A DNA stretch of 8,982 nt, from NCBI GenBank assembly GCA_009903905.1, contig WYEI01000186.1:1-8982 (forward strand), read 5' to 3'. A model generated the notes under the pieces. That model was not told where the DNA came from and searched no databases. It was given only the letters and a program-made list of their open reading frames with translations. Source of the stretch: Pyrobaculum sp. GTDB lineage: Archaea > Thermoproteota > Thermoprotei > Thermoproteales > Thermoproteaceae. The translations under genes and the position numbers were made by a program. Of the stretch, positions 1 through 6,087 are shown one piece after another (positions within the stretch are counted from its first letter, which is position 1; every line of letters starts with the position of its first letter).

Positions 1-639
1 GTCTTGTTCGGCCCGGGGGGAGTGGCGGAGGGGGCGAGGCCCGGCCTCGTGGTGGTGGACATGTCTACCAACTCGCCGGATTGGGCGAGGAGGTTCGCCG
101 AGAGGCTTGCGCAACTCGGCGTGGAGTTCCTAGATGCCCCGGTGACGGGCGGCCAGAAGGGCGCCGTGGAGGGGACCTTGACCGTAATGGTGGGGGGCAG
201 GGAGGAGACGTTCCAGAGGCTTCTCCCAGTCTTTAAGGCCTTCGGCAGGAACGTGATATACGTGGGGCCGGTGGGGTACGGCCAGGCCATGAAGCTGGTT
301 AACCAGGTGGTGGTGGCTTTGAACACGGTGGCGATGGTGGAGGGCCTGCGCCTCGCCAAGGCGCTGGGGCTGGACATGGAGAAGGTGGCGCAGGTATTGA
401 CCGGCGGCGCGGCTAGGTCCGGCTCCATTGAGCTGTATCTGCCCAAGCTCCTCAAGGGCGACCTCTCGCCGGGGTTCAAGGCCGCTCACCTCAAGAAGGA
501 TCTCGCATACGCCATGGAGCAGGCGAACCGGCTGAGCCTGTTCCTCCCCGCCACGTCGCTGGCGCTGGAGCTGTATAAGAAGATGGTGGAGAAGGGGCTG
601 GGGGAGCTGGGGACCCACGCGCTGGGCGAGGTGTATTAG
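1..639 (+). CDS. Beta-hydroxyacid dehydrogenase (3-hydroxyisobutyrate dehydrogenase family), 5' truncated by window
   Basis: This is the C-terminal 212 residues of an NAD(P)-dependent beta-hydroxyacid dehydrogenase (HIBADH/GLYR1/tartronate-semialdehyde reductase family), cytosolic, interconverting a beta-hydroxy acid and its semialdehyde. Numbering from the window edge, the substrate-binding motif DAPVTGG lies at 45-51 and is followed by GTLTVMVGG at 58-66. The catalytic Lys is K98 in GYGQAMKLVNQ. The family's KDL motif is at 166-168, in the all-helical C-terminal domain. Family members are usually about 290-300 residues, so roughly 75-80 residues of the Rossmann domain, with the GxGxxG loop, lie left of the window. 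Reading is open through base 1, so the TTG at base 4 is internal. The substrate cannot be told from this portion. The gene ends 34 nt before the CoA-transferase operon, which has its own promoter, so a shared acyl/hydroxyacid pathway is only suggested by proximity. Confidence 0.9.
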   Translation, partial: VLFGPGGVAEGARPGLVVVDMSTNSPDWARRFAERLAQLGVEFLDAPVTGGQKGAVEGTLTVMVGGREETFQRLLPVFKAFGRNVIYVGPVGYGQAMKLVNQVVVALNTVAMVEGLRLAKALGLDMEKVAQVLTGGAARSGSIELYLPKLLKGDLSPGFKAAHLKKDLAYAMEQANRLSLFLPATSLALELYKKMVEKGLGELGTHALGEVY

Positions 640-646
640 CGGAATA

Positions 647-665
647 CTTAAAAACGAACGTTTTT
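647..665 (+). promoter_or_regulatory. TATA box plus overlapping 16-bp palindrome upstream of CoA-transferase operon
   Basis: An archaeal TATA element, CTTAAAAA (647-654), is centred about 23 nt upstream of the ATG at 674, so the transcript is probably leaderless. It overlaps an inverted repeat at 650-665 with arms AAAAACG and CGTTTTT around a 2-nt centre. Placement across the TATA box and the -20 to -9 region is where an archaeal repressor would block TBP/TFB or polymerase. The same T-run could also end transcription of the upstream dehydrogenase. Operator function is inferred. Confidence 0.6.
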
Positions 666-673
666 CTACATAT

Positions 674-1984
674 ATGGATTATTTTAGAAGTTTACAAAGT
701 TTTTTTGGTGCTACTGCAAATTCTAGGCCGCTTGAGGGCATAAAAGTTGTTGAGTTTTCGCACTACATCCTGGGGCCTAATATTCCACGTCTCCTTGCGC
801 AACTGGGCGCCGAGGTGGTGAAGGTGGAGCCCCCGCCGCGGGGCGATAGGTGGAAGTACGCCCCCATGTGGGGAGGCAAGGGCTTCTACAAGGGCATGCG
901 TATAGACTACCTCTACCTCAACGCCAACAAGTACTCCTTGGGGCTCGACTTCCGCAAGGAGGAGGGGTACAGACTGCTGATCGAGCTGGTGAAGAAGGCG
1001 GACGTGTTTGTGGAGAACATGGAGCCGGGCACCCTGGATAGATACGGCTTGGGCTACCTCCAGCTGAGGGAGGTGAACCCCAGGTTGATATATTTAAGCG
1101 CCTCGGGCTACGGTCAGTTTGGACCTCTCCACAGGCTCCCCAGCTACGACATCATCGGGCAGGCGGAGTCCGGCATAATGGACACCACGGGGTGGGAGGA
1201 GGACGAGGTGGACGAGCTTTACAGGTTGCCGGACTACCCAGGTGACTGGCTCCCCTCGACCATGGCTGTCAGCGCCGTGTTAGCGGCGTTGATATATAGG
1301 GAGCGGACGGGCCGCGGCCAGTATATAGACTTGTCGCAGGCGGCGAGCCTGCAACGGTTTATGTATCACTTCGTATATATGAGCGCCTCGGGGAGGCTGA
1401 AGAGGAGCGGTTTCTTCGACCCGTTTGCGCCTGTGTCGGGGGTTTTCAAGACCCGCGACGGTAAGTATGTGGCTATTGCGGCGATGACGGAGGGCCAGGT
1501 GAAGGCGTTGGCAGGGGAGGTGGCGGGCCTCGTCGAGGCGCTTGGCGACAGATGGAGAGTATTCAGGGTCGTGCAAGAGTGGGCCTCTGGGAAGACGTTG
1601 GAGGAGGTGCTTGAGGCGGGTAGGCGGCTCAAGGTGCCGATTCAGCCCGTGATGACGGACATCGACGTGTTGAGGGATCCGTGGCGGTGGGAGAGGGGGT
1701 CCGTGGTGAGGATAAACGACAGACTATACGGCGAAATAGTGGTGCCGGGGCCGTTGTTTAAGATGGCCGGGGCGGACATCGGAGTGAGGTGGGTGGCGCG
1801 GCCCGTGGGGTACCACAACAAGCTGGTGTTGAAGAAGTGGCTGGGGTACAGTCCTGAGGAGGTTGACAGGCTTGTCCAGAGGGATGTCTTGGGGTATTGG
1901 GACGGCCAGCCGGGCAACATGCCGCCGCCTGGCTGGAAAGCCGAGGAGGACCCGGTGTATCAAGGCGAGAGAGACGAGGTATGA
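674..1984 (+). CDS. Family III CoA-transferase (CaiB/BaiF), catalytically complete subunit
   Basis: A 436-residue cytosolic CoA-transferase of the formyl-CoA transferase/CaiB/BaiF superfamily, which moves CoA between carboxylic acids through an aspartyl-CoA thioester. The family opening is LEGIKVVEFSHYILGP (20-35), followed by LGAEVVKVEPPPRGD (44-58). The CoA-binding region is around NKYSLGLDF (85-93), LIYLSASGYGQFGP lies at 138-151, and ERTGRGQYIDLSQA at 210-223. D191 in PGDW sits 21 residues before the T of TGRG, the same spacing as the catalytic Asp of formyl-CoA transferase, so it is the probable nucleophile. The ATG at 674 fits the TATA box; the first 19 residues are an N-terminal extension before the family core, encoded by unusually AT-rich DNA. 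The stop overlaps the next gene's start (ATGA), so the two are co-transcribed and probably translationally coupled. Acid donor and acceptor are unknown. Two-subunit family III enzymes such as benzylsuccinate CoA-transferase BbsEF and succinyl-CoA:malate CoA-transferase SmtAB are precedents for a heteromer. Confidence 0.9.
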   Translation: MDYFRSLQSFFGATANSRPLEGIKVVEFSHYILGPNIPRLLAQLGAEVVKVEPPPRGDRWKYAPMWGGKGFYKGMRIDYLYLNANKYSLGLDFRKEEGYRLLIELVKKADVFVENMEPGTLDRYGLGYLQLREVNPRLIYLSASGYGQFGPLHRLPSYDIIGQAESGIMDTTGWEEDEVDELYRLPDYPGDWLPSTMAVSAVLAALIYRERTGRGQYIDLSQAASLQRFMYHFVYMSASGRLKRSGFFDPFAPVSGVFKTRDGKYVAIAAMTEGQVKALAGEVAGLVEALGDRWRVFRVVQEWASGKTLEEVLEAGRRLKVPIQPVMTDIDVLRDPWRWERGSVVRINDRLYGEIVVPGPLFKMAGADIGVRWVARPVGYHNKLVLKKWLGYSPEEVDRLVQRDVLGYWDGQPGNMPPPGWKAEEDPVYQGERDEV

Positions 1985-3135
1985 TGGACAGAGAGGCCAT
2001 CTTGCGGGAGCTTTTTAGGCCCGAGGGGAAGCCGGCCGCCCTTGAGGGCGTTAAGGTGCTTGAGATATGCGGCGTGAACTTCGGTTGCATGATAGCGGGG
2101 TCTCTACTGGCTGAGCTGGGGGCGGAGGTGCACACAGTGCCGGATGAAAGAGCCGTGAAGATCACTGCAGATGAGGTGTACATAGAAGGCGTTGGGGTGC
2201 CGTATTTCGTCGAGGGAAGGGGCAAGAAGAGGGTGGAGTGGCGCGACGTGGAGTCGCTTCTGCCGCAGGTGGACGTACTCCTCGACGGGCTGGGGCCTGG
2301 GAAGCTGGCGGAGAGGGGGCTGGGATATCCGGACCTCGCCAAGAGGTATCCCCAACTTATCTACGTAGCTGTGTCGCCCTTTGGCCACTACCCGACGGCT
2401 AAGGCGAGGGAGTATGCCGACGTCCCCGACTCCGACTTGACCGGGCAGGCCTACAACGGCTACATGGCAATGTTGGGGAACCCCAGCCTGCCGGAGCCCT
2501 ACTCCTACCCCATAAGGGCGGGTATATGGCTTGCCTGGGCATTCGCCGGCGCCGCGGCGGCCATGGGGGCCCTCTCGGCGTATTGGCAGAGGATGAGGAC
2601 GGGGAGGGGCACATTCGTCGATGTTGCCACAAACGATGTCTTGTCCGTTGACCACCCGTACCAGATAGGCGCCGCCTTCGTACTCGGCGTAGCTAGAAGG
2701 AGATCCCCCACGATAGATGCCAACCTCTACGTCACGTACACCACGGCCAGGGCTAAGGACAGGTTCGTGGCAATAGCCACTGTGATATGGCCCGAGATCG
2801 AGGCCTTCTTCGAGATCATAGGCAGGCCCGAGCTGGCGGAGAAGTGGAGAGACGCCATGACGCAGGTGGAGAAGAACCCCGACGTGATTAAGCCTCTGGA
2901 GAAGGAGGTCTTCGCCGTGGTGAGGGAAATCCCGGCGGAGGAGCTTATTAGGAGAAGCCGCGAGAAGGGGAAGCCGCCCATTGCCGTTGTGAAGACGTTG
3001 GAGGAGGTGGCGTCTCAGGAGCACTGGAGGCAGAGGAGGGCTATAGTCGAGGTTAACTGCGGCAAAAAGCTACTGAGTCCCGGGACTCCCTACGCCATGT
3101 CGGAAACCCCCGGCAGAGTCAATCCTCCTTGCTGA
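1981..3135 (+). CDS. Family III CoA-transferase paralogue lacking the catalytic Asp
   Basis: A 384-residue protein of the same superfamily as its upstream neighbour, recognised by ALEGVKVLEICG near residue 20, LLAELGAEVHTV near 42-53, RYPQLIYVAVSPFGHY near 122-137, and RMRTGRGTFVDVATND near 204-219. Aligned from TGRG, the position of the catalytic Asp (21 residues upstream) is Trp, and there is no Asp at all between D152 and D214; the local sequence is PIRAGIWLAWAF. The region after LGAEV is also shortened: the usual basic and proline-rich CoA-contacting loop is replaced by ERAVKITADEVYIEGVG. It is therefore likely a non-catalytic or structural partner of the upstream subunit in a heteromer, although an altered activity cannot be excluded. 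The start at ATG ATG (1981 or 1984) gives a 4-nt overlap with the upstream stop; in-frame codons further upstream lie inside the previous gene and precede no family sequence. Its 3' end overlaps a convergent gene by 17 nt. Confidence 0.85.
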   Translation: MMDREAILRELFRPEGKPAALEGVKVLEICGVNFGCMIAGSLLAELGAEVHTVPDERAVKITADEVYIEGVGVPYFVEGRGKKRVEWRDVESLLPQVDVLLDGLGPGKLAERGLGYPDLAKRYPQLIYVAVSPFGHYPTAKAREYADVPDSDLTGQAYNGYMAMLGNPSLPEPYSYPIRAGIWLAWAFAGAAAAMGALSAYWQRMRTGRGTFVDVATNDVLSVDHPYQIGAAFVLGVARRRSPTIDANLYVTYTTARAKDRFVAIATVIWPEIEAFFEIIGRPELAEKWRDAMTQVEKNPDVIKPLEKEVFAVVREIPAEELIRRSREKGKPPIAVVKTLEEVASQEHWRQRRAIVEVNCGKKLLSPGTPYAMSETPGRVNPPC

Positions 3136-3391
3136 GCCTATAAACTCCCTCCTCCACCTTTTTGAATACGTAAACCCCCGCCTCTGTCCTAACCACCACC
3201 TGCCGTGGCCACCTGGACGCGTCGACGGCCACCTCTCTGAAGCCGGCCTCTCTAAACACGGCCTCTATTTCGCCGGCGGGCAGATCCTCGGGGATGAGCA
3301 CAGCGTAGCCGAAGACCCCAGTCTTTATGAGCTGTGCCAGCTCCTTCCGGTCCTCGGCCTCCGTGATGTCGTAGAACGACCTCGGCTCCAT
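3119..3391 (-). CDS. Small conserved-looking protein of unknown function (90 aa)
   Basis: I do not recognise this family. The product is 90 residues, charged, with no signal peptide or membrane segment. Predicted order is an N-terminal helical stretch (TEAEDRKELAQLIKTG), a strand (YAVLIPEDL), an amphipathic helix (GEIEAVFREAGF), then three strands ending VYVFKKVEEGVYRL, a compact alpha/beta fold. The ATG at 3391 lies about 24 nt from a good TATA box, supporting a leaderless start and a real gene. The gene sits downstream of the GNAT acetyltransferase on the same strand but has its own promoter in the 30-nt gap. Its last 17 nt overlap the convergent CoA-transferase gene. Confidence 0.7.
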   Translation of the reverse strand: MEPRSFYDITEAEDRKELAQLIKTGVFGYAVLIPEDLPAGEIEAVFREAGFREVAVDASRWPRQVVVRTEAGVYVFKKVEEGVYRLSKED

Positions 3392-3411
3392 GACGCCGGT
3401 GCTCCGGGAAG

Positions 3412-3419
3412 TATATATA
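3412..3419 (-). promoter_or_regulatory. TATA box for the 90-aa gene
   Basis: The alternating TATATATA lies directly after the GNAT stop codon (3422-3424) and is centred about 24 nt upstream of the ATG at 3391, the spacing expected for leaderless transcription in this lineage. Confidence 0.65.
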
Positions 3420-3421
3420 GT

Positions 3422-4114
3422 TTAGAGCTCCATGGCGTATAGCACATGTGTCGCGTACCGTTCCTTGTAGCCGTCGGGGCTCAGCGAGGTGACGTCTACG
3501 CCGGGGTCCCCCACGGCCCCGCCGAAGGAGAATCTGCCTAGGTAGAGGGCGCCGCCGGAGAGACACGGGGTCCCCCTGCTCAAGATATCCCAGGGAGACA
3601 CGGCCGTGCAGACCCAGGGCTCGTCGGGGAGGCAGGCGTAGCCCCTGCTCCTCCCAAGCGCCTCCGCCACCGCCTCGTACGCCTCGAGGCCGGAGAGGCA
3701 TCTTCCGCCGGCACCGCCGGCCGGCCTGCCGCCGTAGATGCTGACCCGCTCCTTGAAGCCCACCTTCTTCACCAAGGCGTGGCTCGGGGCGTTCCACTCG
3801 GCGACGAGCAACGTGGCCACAGACGCCTCCCTCCTCCGCGCCTCCTCCAGGAGGAAGCGGGTCATGGCCTCACCGACGCCGCGGCCCCTCAGCTCTGGCC
3901 TAACCCTCAGCCCCTGGAGGTAGACCGCCCTCCCTACCTGCACCATGGCGGCAACCGCCGCGATGCGCCCCTCCCAAACAGCGACGTATGCCCTGCCATC
4001 CTTCACCCATCTCCCAATTACGTGCGGAATGTAATCGCCCCATTCCCATGTGTCCATGGTGAAGGACACTATCTCCGGCACGTCCCCCTCCTCGGCCCTG
4101 CGGAAGCTCAACAT
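3422..4114 (-). CDS. GNAT-family N-acetyltransferase with C-terminal extension
   Basis: A 230-residue protein with a GNAT acetyltransferase domain over residues 1 to about 130. It starts with the typical FRRAEEGDVPEI strand-helix. Motif A is LRVRPELRGRGVGEAM, where R76-x-x-G79-x-G81 forms the acetyl-CoA pyrophosphate loop. Motif B is WNAPSHALVKKVGF (107-120). The acyl acceptor is not predictable. After residue 125 there is a Gly-rich linker (GGRPAGGAGG) and a roughly 95-residue C-terminal region with two Cys (CLSG and ACLPDEPWVC areas) and conserved-looking aromatic patches; I do not recognise this part, and it may confer substrate specificity or be a degenerate second GNAT repeat. The ATG at 4114 is divergent from truA with only 26 nt between the two start codons. 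The upstream TATA-like element falls on the truA start codon. Confidence 0.85.
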   Translation of the reverse strand: MLSFRRAEEGDVPEIVSFTMDTWEWGDYIPHVIGRWVKDGRAYVAVWEGRIAAVAAMVQVGRAVYLQGLRVRPELRGRGVGEAMTRFLLEEARRREASVATLLVAEWNAPSHALVKKVGFKERVSIYGGRPAGGAGGRCLSGLEAYEAVAEALGRSRGYACLPDEPWVCTAVSPWDILSRGTPCLSGGALYLGRFSFGGAVGDPGVDVTSLSPDGYKERYATHVLYAMEL

Positions 4115-4143
4115 AAAAAGGCGGGTATTCCCGCAGTTTTATG
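4112..4143. promoter_or_regulatory. Interlocked divergent promoter between GNAT and truA (32-bp imperfect palindrome)
   Basis: The two start codons form the tips of an inverted repeat: CATAAAA (4112-4118) pairs with TTTTATG (4137-4143), and an inner GCGGG (4121-4125) pairs with CCCGC (4130-4134). Thirteen of 16 symmetric positions match. For leaderless mRNAs starting at each ATG, the -26 position lies in the ATAAAA next to the opposite gene's start codon, so each TATA-like element overlaps the other gene's initiation codon. The GC-rich core could be a paired BRE or an operator. Function is inferred. Confidence 0.6.
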
Positions 4144-4908
4144 CCTTTTCTCTACAAGGTGGCCTACGACGGGACGCTTTTTTACGGGTTCACGGGGCAC
4201 CCCAGCTCCGTGGAGCCTGTCTTGAGACGGGTCTTCGGCGAGGTGCTGGGGAGGGGGAGCAGGACGGACCCGGGCGTATCGGCAGTTGCAAATGTGGTCA
4301 TGGTGCCGCGGAGGTTGCCCATCGGCTACGTCAACTCCAAGCTCCCCAGGGGCGTCTGGGCGTGGGCGGTGGCGGAGGTGCCCGATGGGTTCAACCCCCG
4401 GCGGGCCTGGCTGAGGAGGTATCTCTACGTGGCGCCGCACTGGGGCGAGGACCTAGACGCCATGCGGGAAGCCGCCGAGCTTCTGGCTGGGACGCACGAC
4501 TACGCCTCTTTTATCCAGAGGCGGGGGGAGGAGGGCTCTACGGTGACCACGGTTTATGAAATAAAGGTGGAGGTCAGGCGGGATCTGGTGTATATCTACT
4601 ACACGGGGCGGGGCTTTAGGAATAAGATGCTTCGCAAGTTGACGTGGGCTATCCTCGCCGCGGGCCGCGGCGTTTTGAGGCGGAGAGACATCGAGGAGCT
4701 TCTGGCAAGGCCCAGGCCGGGCGCCGTCCCGTCGGCCCCAGCCGAGGGACTGGTGCTTCTGGACATAGACTACGGCGTCGAGTTCCAGGTGGATAAGGCC
4801 GCCTTGAGGAGCGCCTACACGTACTTCCTGGCCAAATACAGACACACGGCGGCGCACGCAGCCGCGCTGAAGGCCGCGGGCGAGGCACTGGCCGGTTGGG
4901 ATGAGTAA
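4141..4908 (+). CDS. truA: tRNA pseudouridine synthase TruA
   Basis: A 255-residue pseudouridine synthase of the TruA/Pus3 family, which isomerises uridines in the tRNA anticodon arm (U38-U40 in characterised members), cytosolic. It opens with the family strand LYKVAYDGTLFYGF (4-17). The catalytic aspartate is D43 in GSRTDPGVSAV, matching the family RTDxGVxA motif. FNPRRAWLRRYLYV corresponds to the substrate-binding FxAR...RxYxY region, and GRGFRNKMLRKL to the GxxFxxxMxRxL helix of the C-terminal half. Length agrees with archaeal TruA. The ATG at 4141 gives directly the conserved N-terminus and is divergent from the GNAT gene. The last 30 residues after the fold (YFLAKYRHTAAHAAALKAAG) form a C-terminal helix. 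Confidence 0.92.
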   Translation: MPFLYKVAYDGTLFYGFTGHPSSVEPVLRRVFGEVLGRGSRTDPGVSAVANVVMVPRRLPIGYVNSKLPRGVWAWAVAEVPDGFNPRRAWLRRYLYVAPHWGEDLDAMREAAELLAGTHDYASFIQRRGEEGSTVTTVYEIKVEVRRDLVYIYYTGRGFRNKMLRKLTWAILAAGRGVLRRRDIEELLARPRPGAVPSAPAEGLVLLDIDYGVEFQVDKAALRSAYTYFLAKYRHTAAHAAALKAAGEALAGWDE

Positions 4909-4912
4909 AGTC

Positions 4913-4920
4913 TTTTAAAT
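4913..4920 (+). promoter_or_regulatory. TATA box for the 215-aa gene
   Basis: TTTTAAAT lies just after the truA stop (4906-4908) and is centred about 23 nt upstream of the ATG at 4940. An earlier ATG at 4921 is out of frame, so the spacing supports 4940 as a leaderless start. The T-run may also help end truA transcription. Confidence 0.6.
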
Positions 4921-4939
4921 ATGGAATTGGATAGTAGCC

Positions 4940-5587
4940 ATGAGTTATTACTGTGATTTTGACTCCGCGGCGGCGGCTATAGAGGGGATGCTGGGGGAGT
5001 TGGTCAGGGAGCAGTTCGGCGACATGCCCCGCGGCGAGCTGGATGCTATTAGGGAGTTTGTATTTAGAGACTTCATGCACTATTTAGCCACGCGGGCTGG
5101 TATATACTACTGGAGGAGGTTCTCGGAAAAGAAGGCAAGGCAGGTCCTCTGCGTATATATAGAGAGGATGTGGGGAAAGCTGTGGGACATGGCCGCCGAG
5201 TGGTTCGCCCTTTGGAGGATGAAGTGGAACCAGCGGGTGAGGCTTGTGTTTTCCGACGACGAATTTAAGCGTGCCACCCAGTCGGTCAAGTGGGCCAGCG
5301 GGCTGGAGGCAGTCATGAATAAAATCGACATGGCGGAGCTCCGCCTTTTCGTAATTGCAAACCTCATCAGAAACGGCGAGGTAGCCGGCGTGGAGCAGAT
5401 AGCGGAGTACATAATAAGAGACGAGCTGAACTCCGCCGTGGAGAGGCTGGGGCCTGAGAAAACGCTGGAGGTGTATAAGGCCGGGCAACTCACGGCGAGG
5501 CTCCTCCAGAGGATAAGCTCGTTGAAGAACGTCACCGACCCGCTCCTCCTCCTTAAGTTCGACTTCGGGAGGACCCCGCCTCAGTAG
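4940..5587 (+). CDS. Predicted all-helical protein of unknown function (215 aa)
   Basis: I do not recognise this protein. It appears almost wholly alpha-helical, rich in Trp, Tyr, Arg and Glu, with no signal peptide and no convincing membrane segment. An N-terminal bundle (residues about 8-110) contains GELDAIREFVFRDFMHY and an aromatic-rich stretch with WRRF, MWGKLWDMAAEWFALWRMKW. A second part (about 120-200) includes AELRLFVIANLIRNGEVAGV followed by EQIAEYIIRDELNSAVERLG, which looks like a helical repeat or winged-helix-like segment. Single Cys residues at 5 and about 70 give no metal motif. It has its own TATA box and its stop codon abuts the convergent 5588-6067 gene with no intervening base. 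Possibly lineage-specific to Thermoproteales. Confidence 0.7.
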   Translation: MSYYCDFDSAAAAIEGMLGELVREQFGDMPRGELDAIREFVFRDFMHYLATRAGIYYWRRFSEKKARQVLCVYIERMWGKLWDMAAEWFALWRMKWNQRVRLVFSDDEFKRATQSVKWASGLEAVMNKIDMAELRLFVIANLIRNGEVAGVEQIAEYIIRDELNSAVERLGPEKTLEVYKAGQLTARLLQRISSLKNVTDPLLLLKFDFGRTPPQ

Positions 5588-6067
5588 CTACCTCACGTGT
5601 ATCCTCGTCTCCTTCGAGAGGTAGGCGGGCTCCCTGGGGGACACGGCCTTGACGACCAGCCGGACCCATCCCCCGTCTTCCGACTGGAGGAACCCGGCGA
5701 AGTTGCTAAACACCGGCACCCTGTAGGCCACCATGAGGTTGAGCAAATGCATCAGCTTCTCCACGTCGATGGGCTTCGCGGTCTCCACGCCGACGGCCAC
5801 CTCCTCCGCCTCGTACACCCGGGGGAGCCGCTTCACGAGGAGGGTCCTGAAGCCGCTGACAGCCATGTAGGCGTCTACCGAAAGCAACACGCCAGCTTTT
5901 ACGTCGTCTCGTATCTCCACGACCCTCGCGGCGGAGAGGCCGTTTTTGCTCTCCAGCCTGATGCCGTCGCCGAGCCTCACGCCGAGTGCGGCCGCTATGT
6001 CCCGGCTTACCCAAGCCCTGAAGCCCACCTCCTCCACGTAGCCGCTGAGCCTAGCGACGGCGTACAT
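5588..6067 (-). CDS. Standalone CDC48/VAT N-domain-like protein (no AAA ATPase)
   Basis: A 159-residue protein whose whole length resembles the N-terminal substrate/cofactor-binding domain of archaeal CDC48 (VAT). Residues 16-41 (VSRDIAAALGVRLGDGIRLE) match the 'xExMxxLGLxxGDxIxIE' pattern of the double-psi barrel. LSAARVVEIRDDVKAGVLLS (44-63) matches 'TAAKVWPxxxEDxGKGIIRxD', and the following segment matches 'xRxNAGVxIGDxVxVxKA'. The second half, from AEEVAVGVE to VRLVVKAVSPREPAYLSKET (about 87-154), parallels the second N-subdomain, ending where CDC48 reads 'VTEDTEIEVR', just before the D1 linker. No Walker A or B is present and reading stops at that domain boundary. The protein could act as an adaptor or competitor in CDC48-type unfolding, or be a stand-alone barrel with another job. 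It shares a palindromic TATA element with dphB. The fold assignment is by eye. Confidence 0.6.
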   Translation of the reverse strand: MYAVARLSGYVEEVGFRAWVSRDIAAALGVRLGDGIRLESKNGLSAARVVEIRDDVKAGVLLSVDAYMAVSGFRTLLVKRLPRVYEAEEVAVGVETAKPIDVEKLMHLLNLMVAYRVPVFSNFAGFLQSEDGGWVRLVVKAVSPREPAYLSKETRIHVR

Positions 6068-6087
6068 CTCGGCCCCTCCTCCACGGA

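Noticed and set aside
130..618. Long antisense open frames opposite the dehydrogenase, and similar ones opposite the other genes
   Set aside because: Translations are low-complexity, Pro/Arg/His-rich or otherwise unlike proteins, as expected for shadows of GC-rich genes; the true frames have family motifs.
1084..1098. Internal TATA-like GATATATTTAAG, with similar TATATA runs near 1289, 1374 and 5152
   Set aside because: These encode Ile/Tyr codons inside genes and do not precede a start codon of a plausible gene at 20-26 nt.
1645..1660. C-box-like GTGATGA
   Set aside because: It lies inside the CoA-transferase gene, with no D box at sRNA length downstream.
4385..4400. tRNA T-arm-like sequence GGGTTCAACCCC
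   Set aside because: It lies inside truA, encoding the conserved FNPR motif, with no surrounding acceptor, D or anticodon arms.
4909..4939. ATG at 4921 as a start for the 215-aa protein
   Set aside because: It is out of frame with the protein and lies directly on the TATA box.
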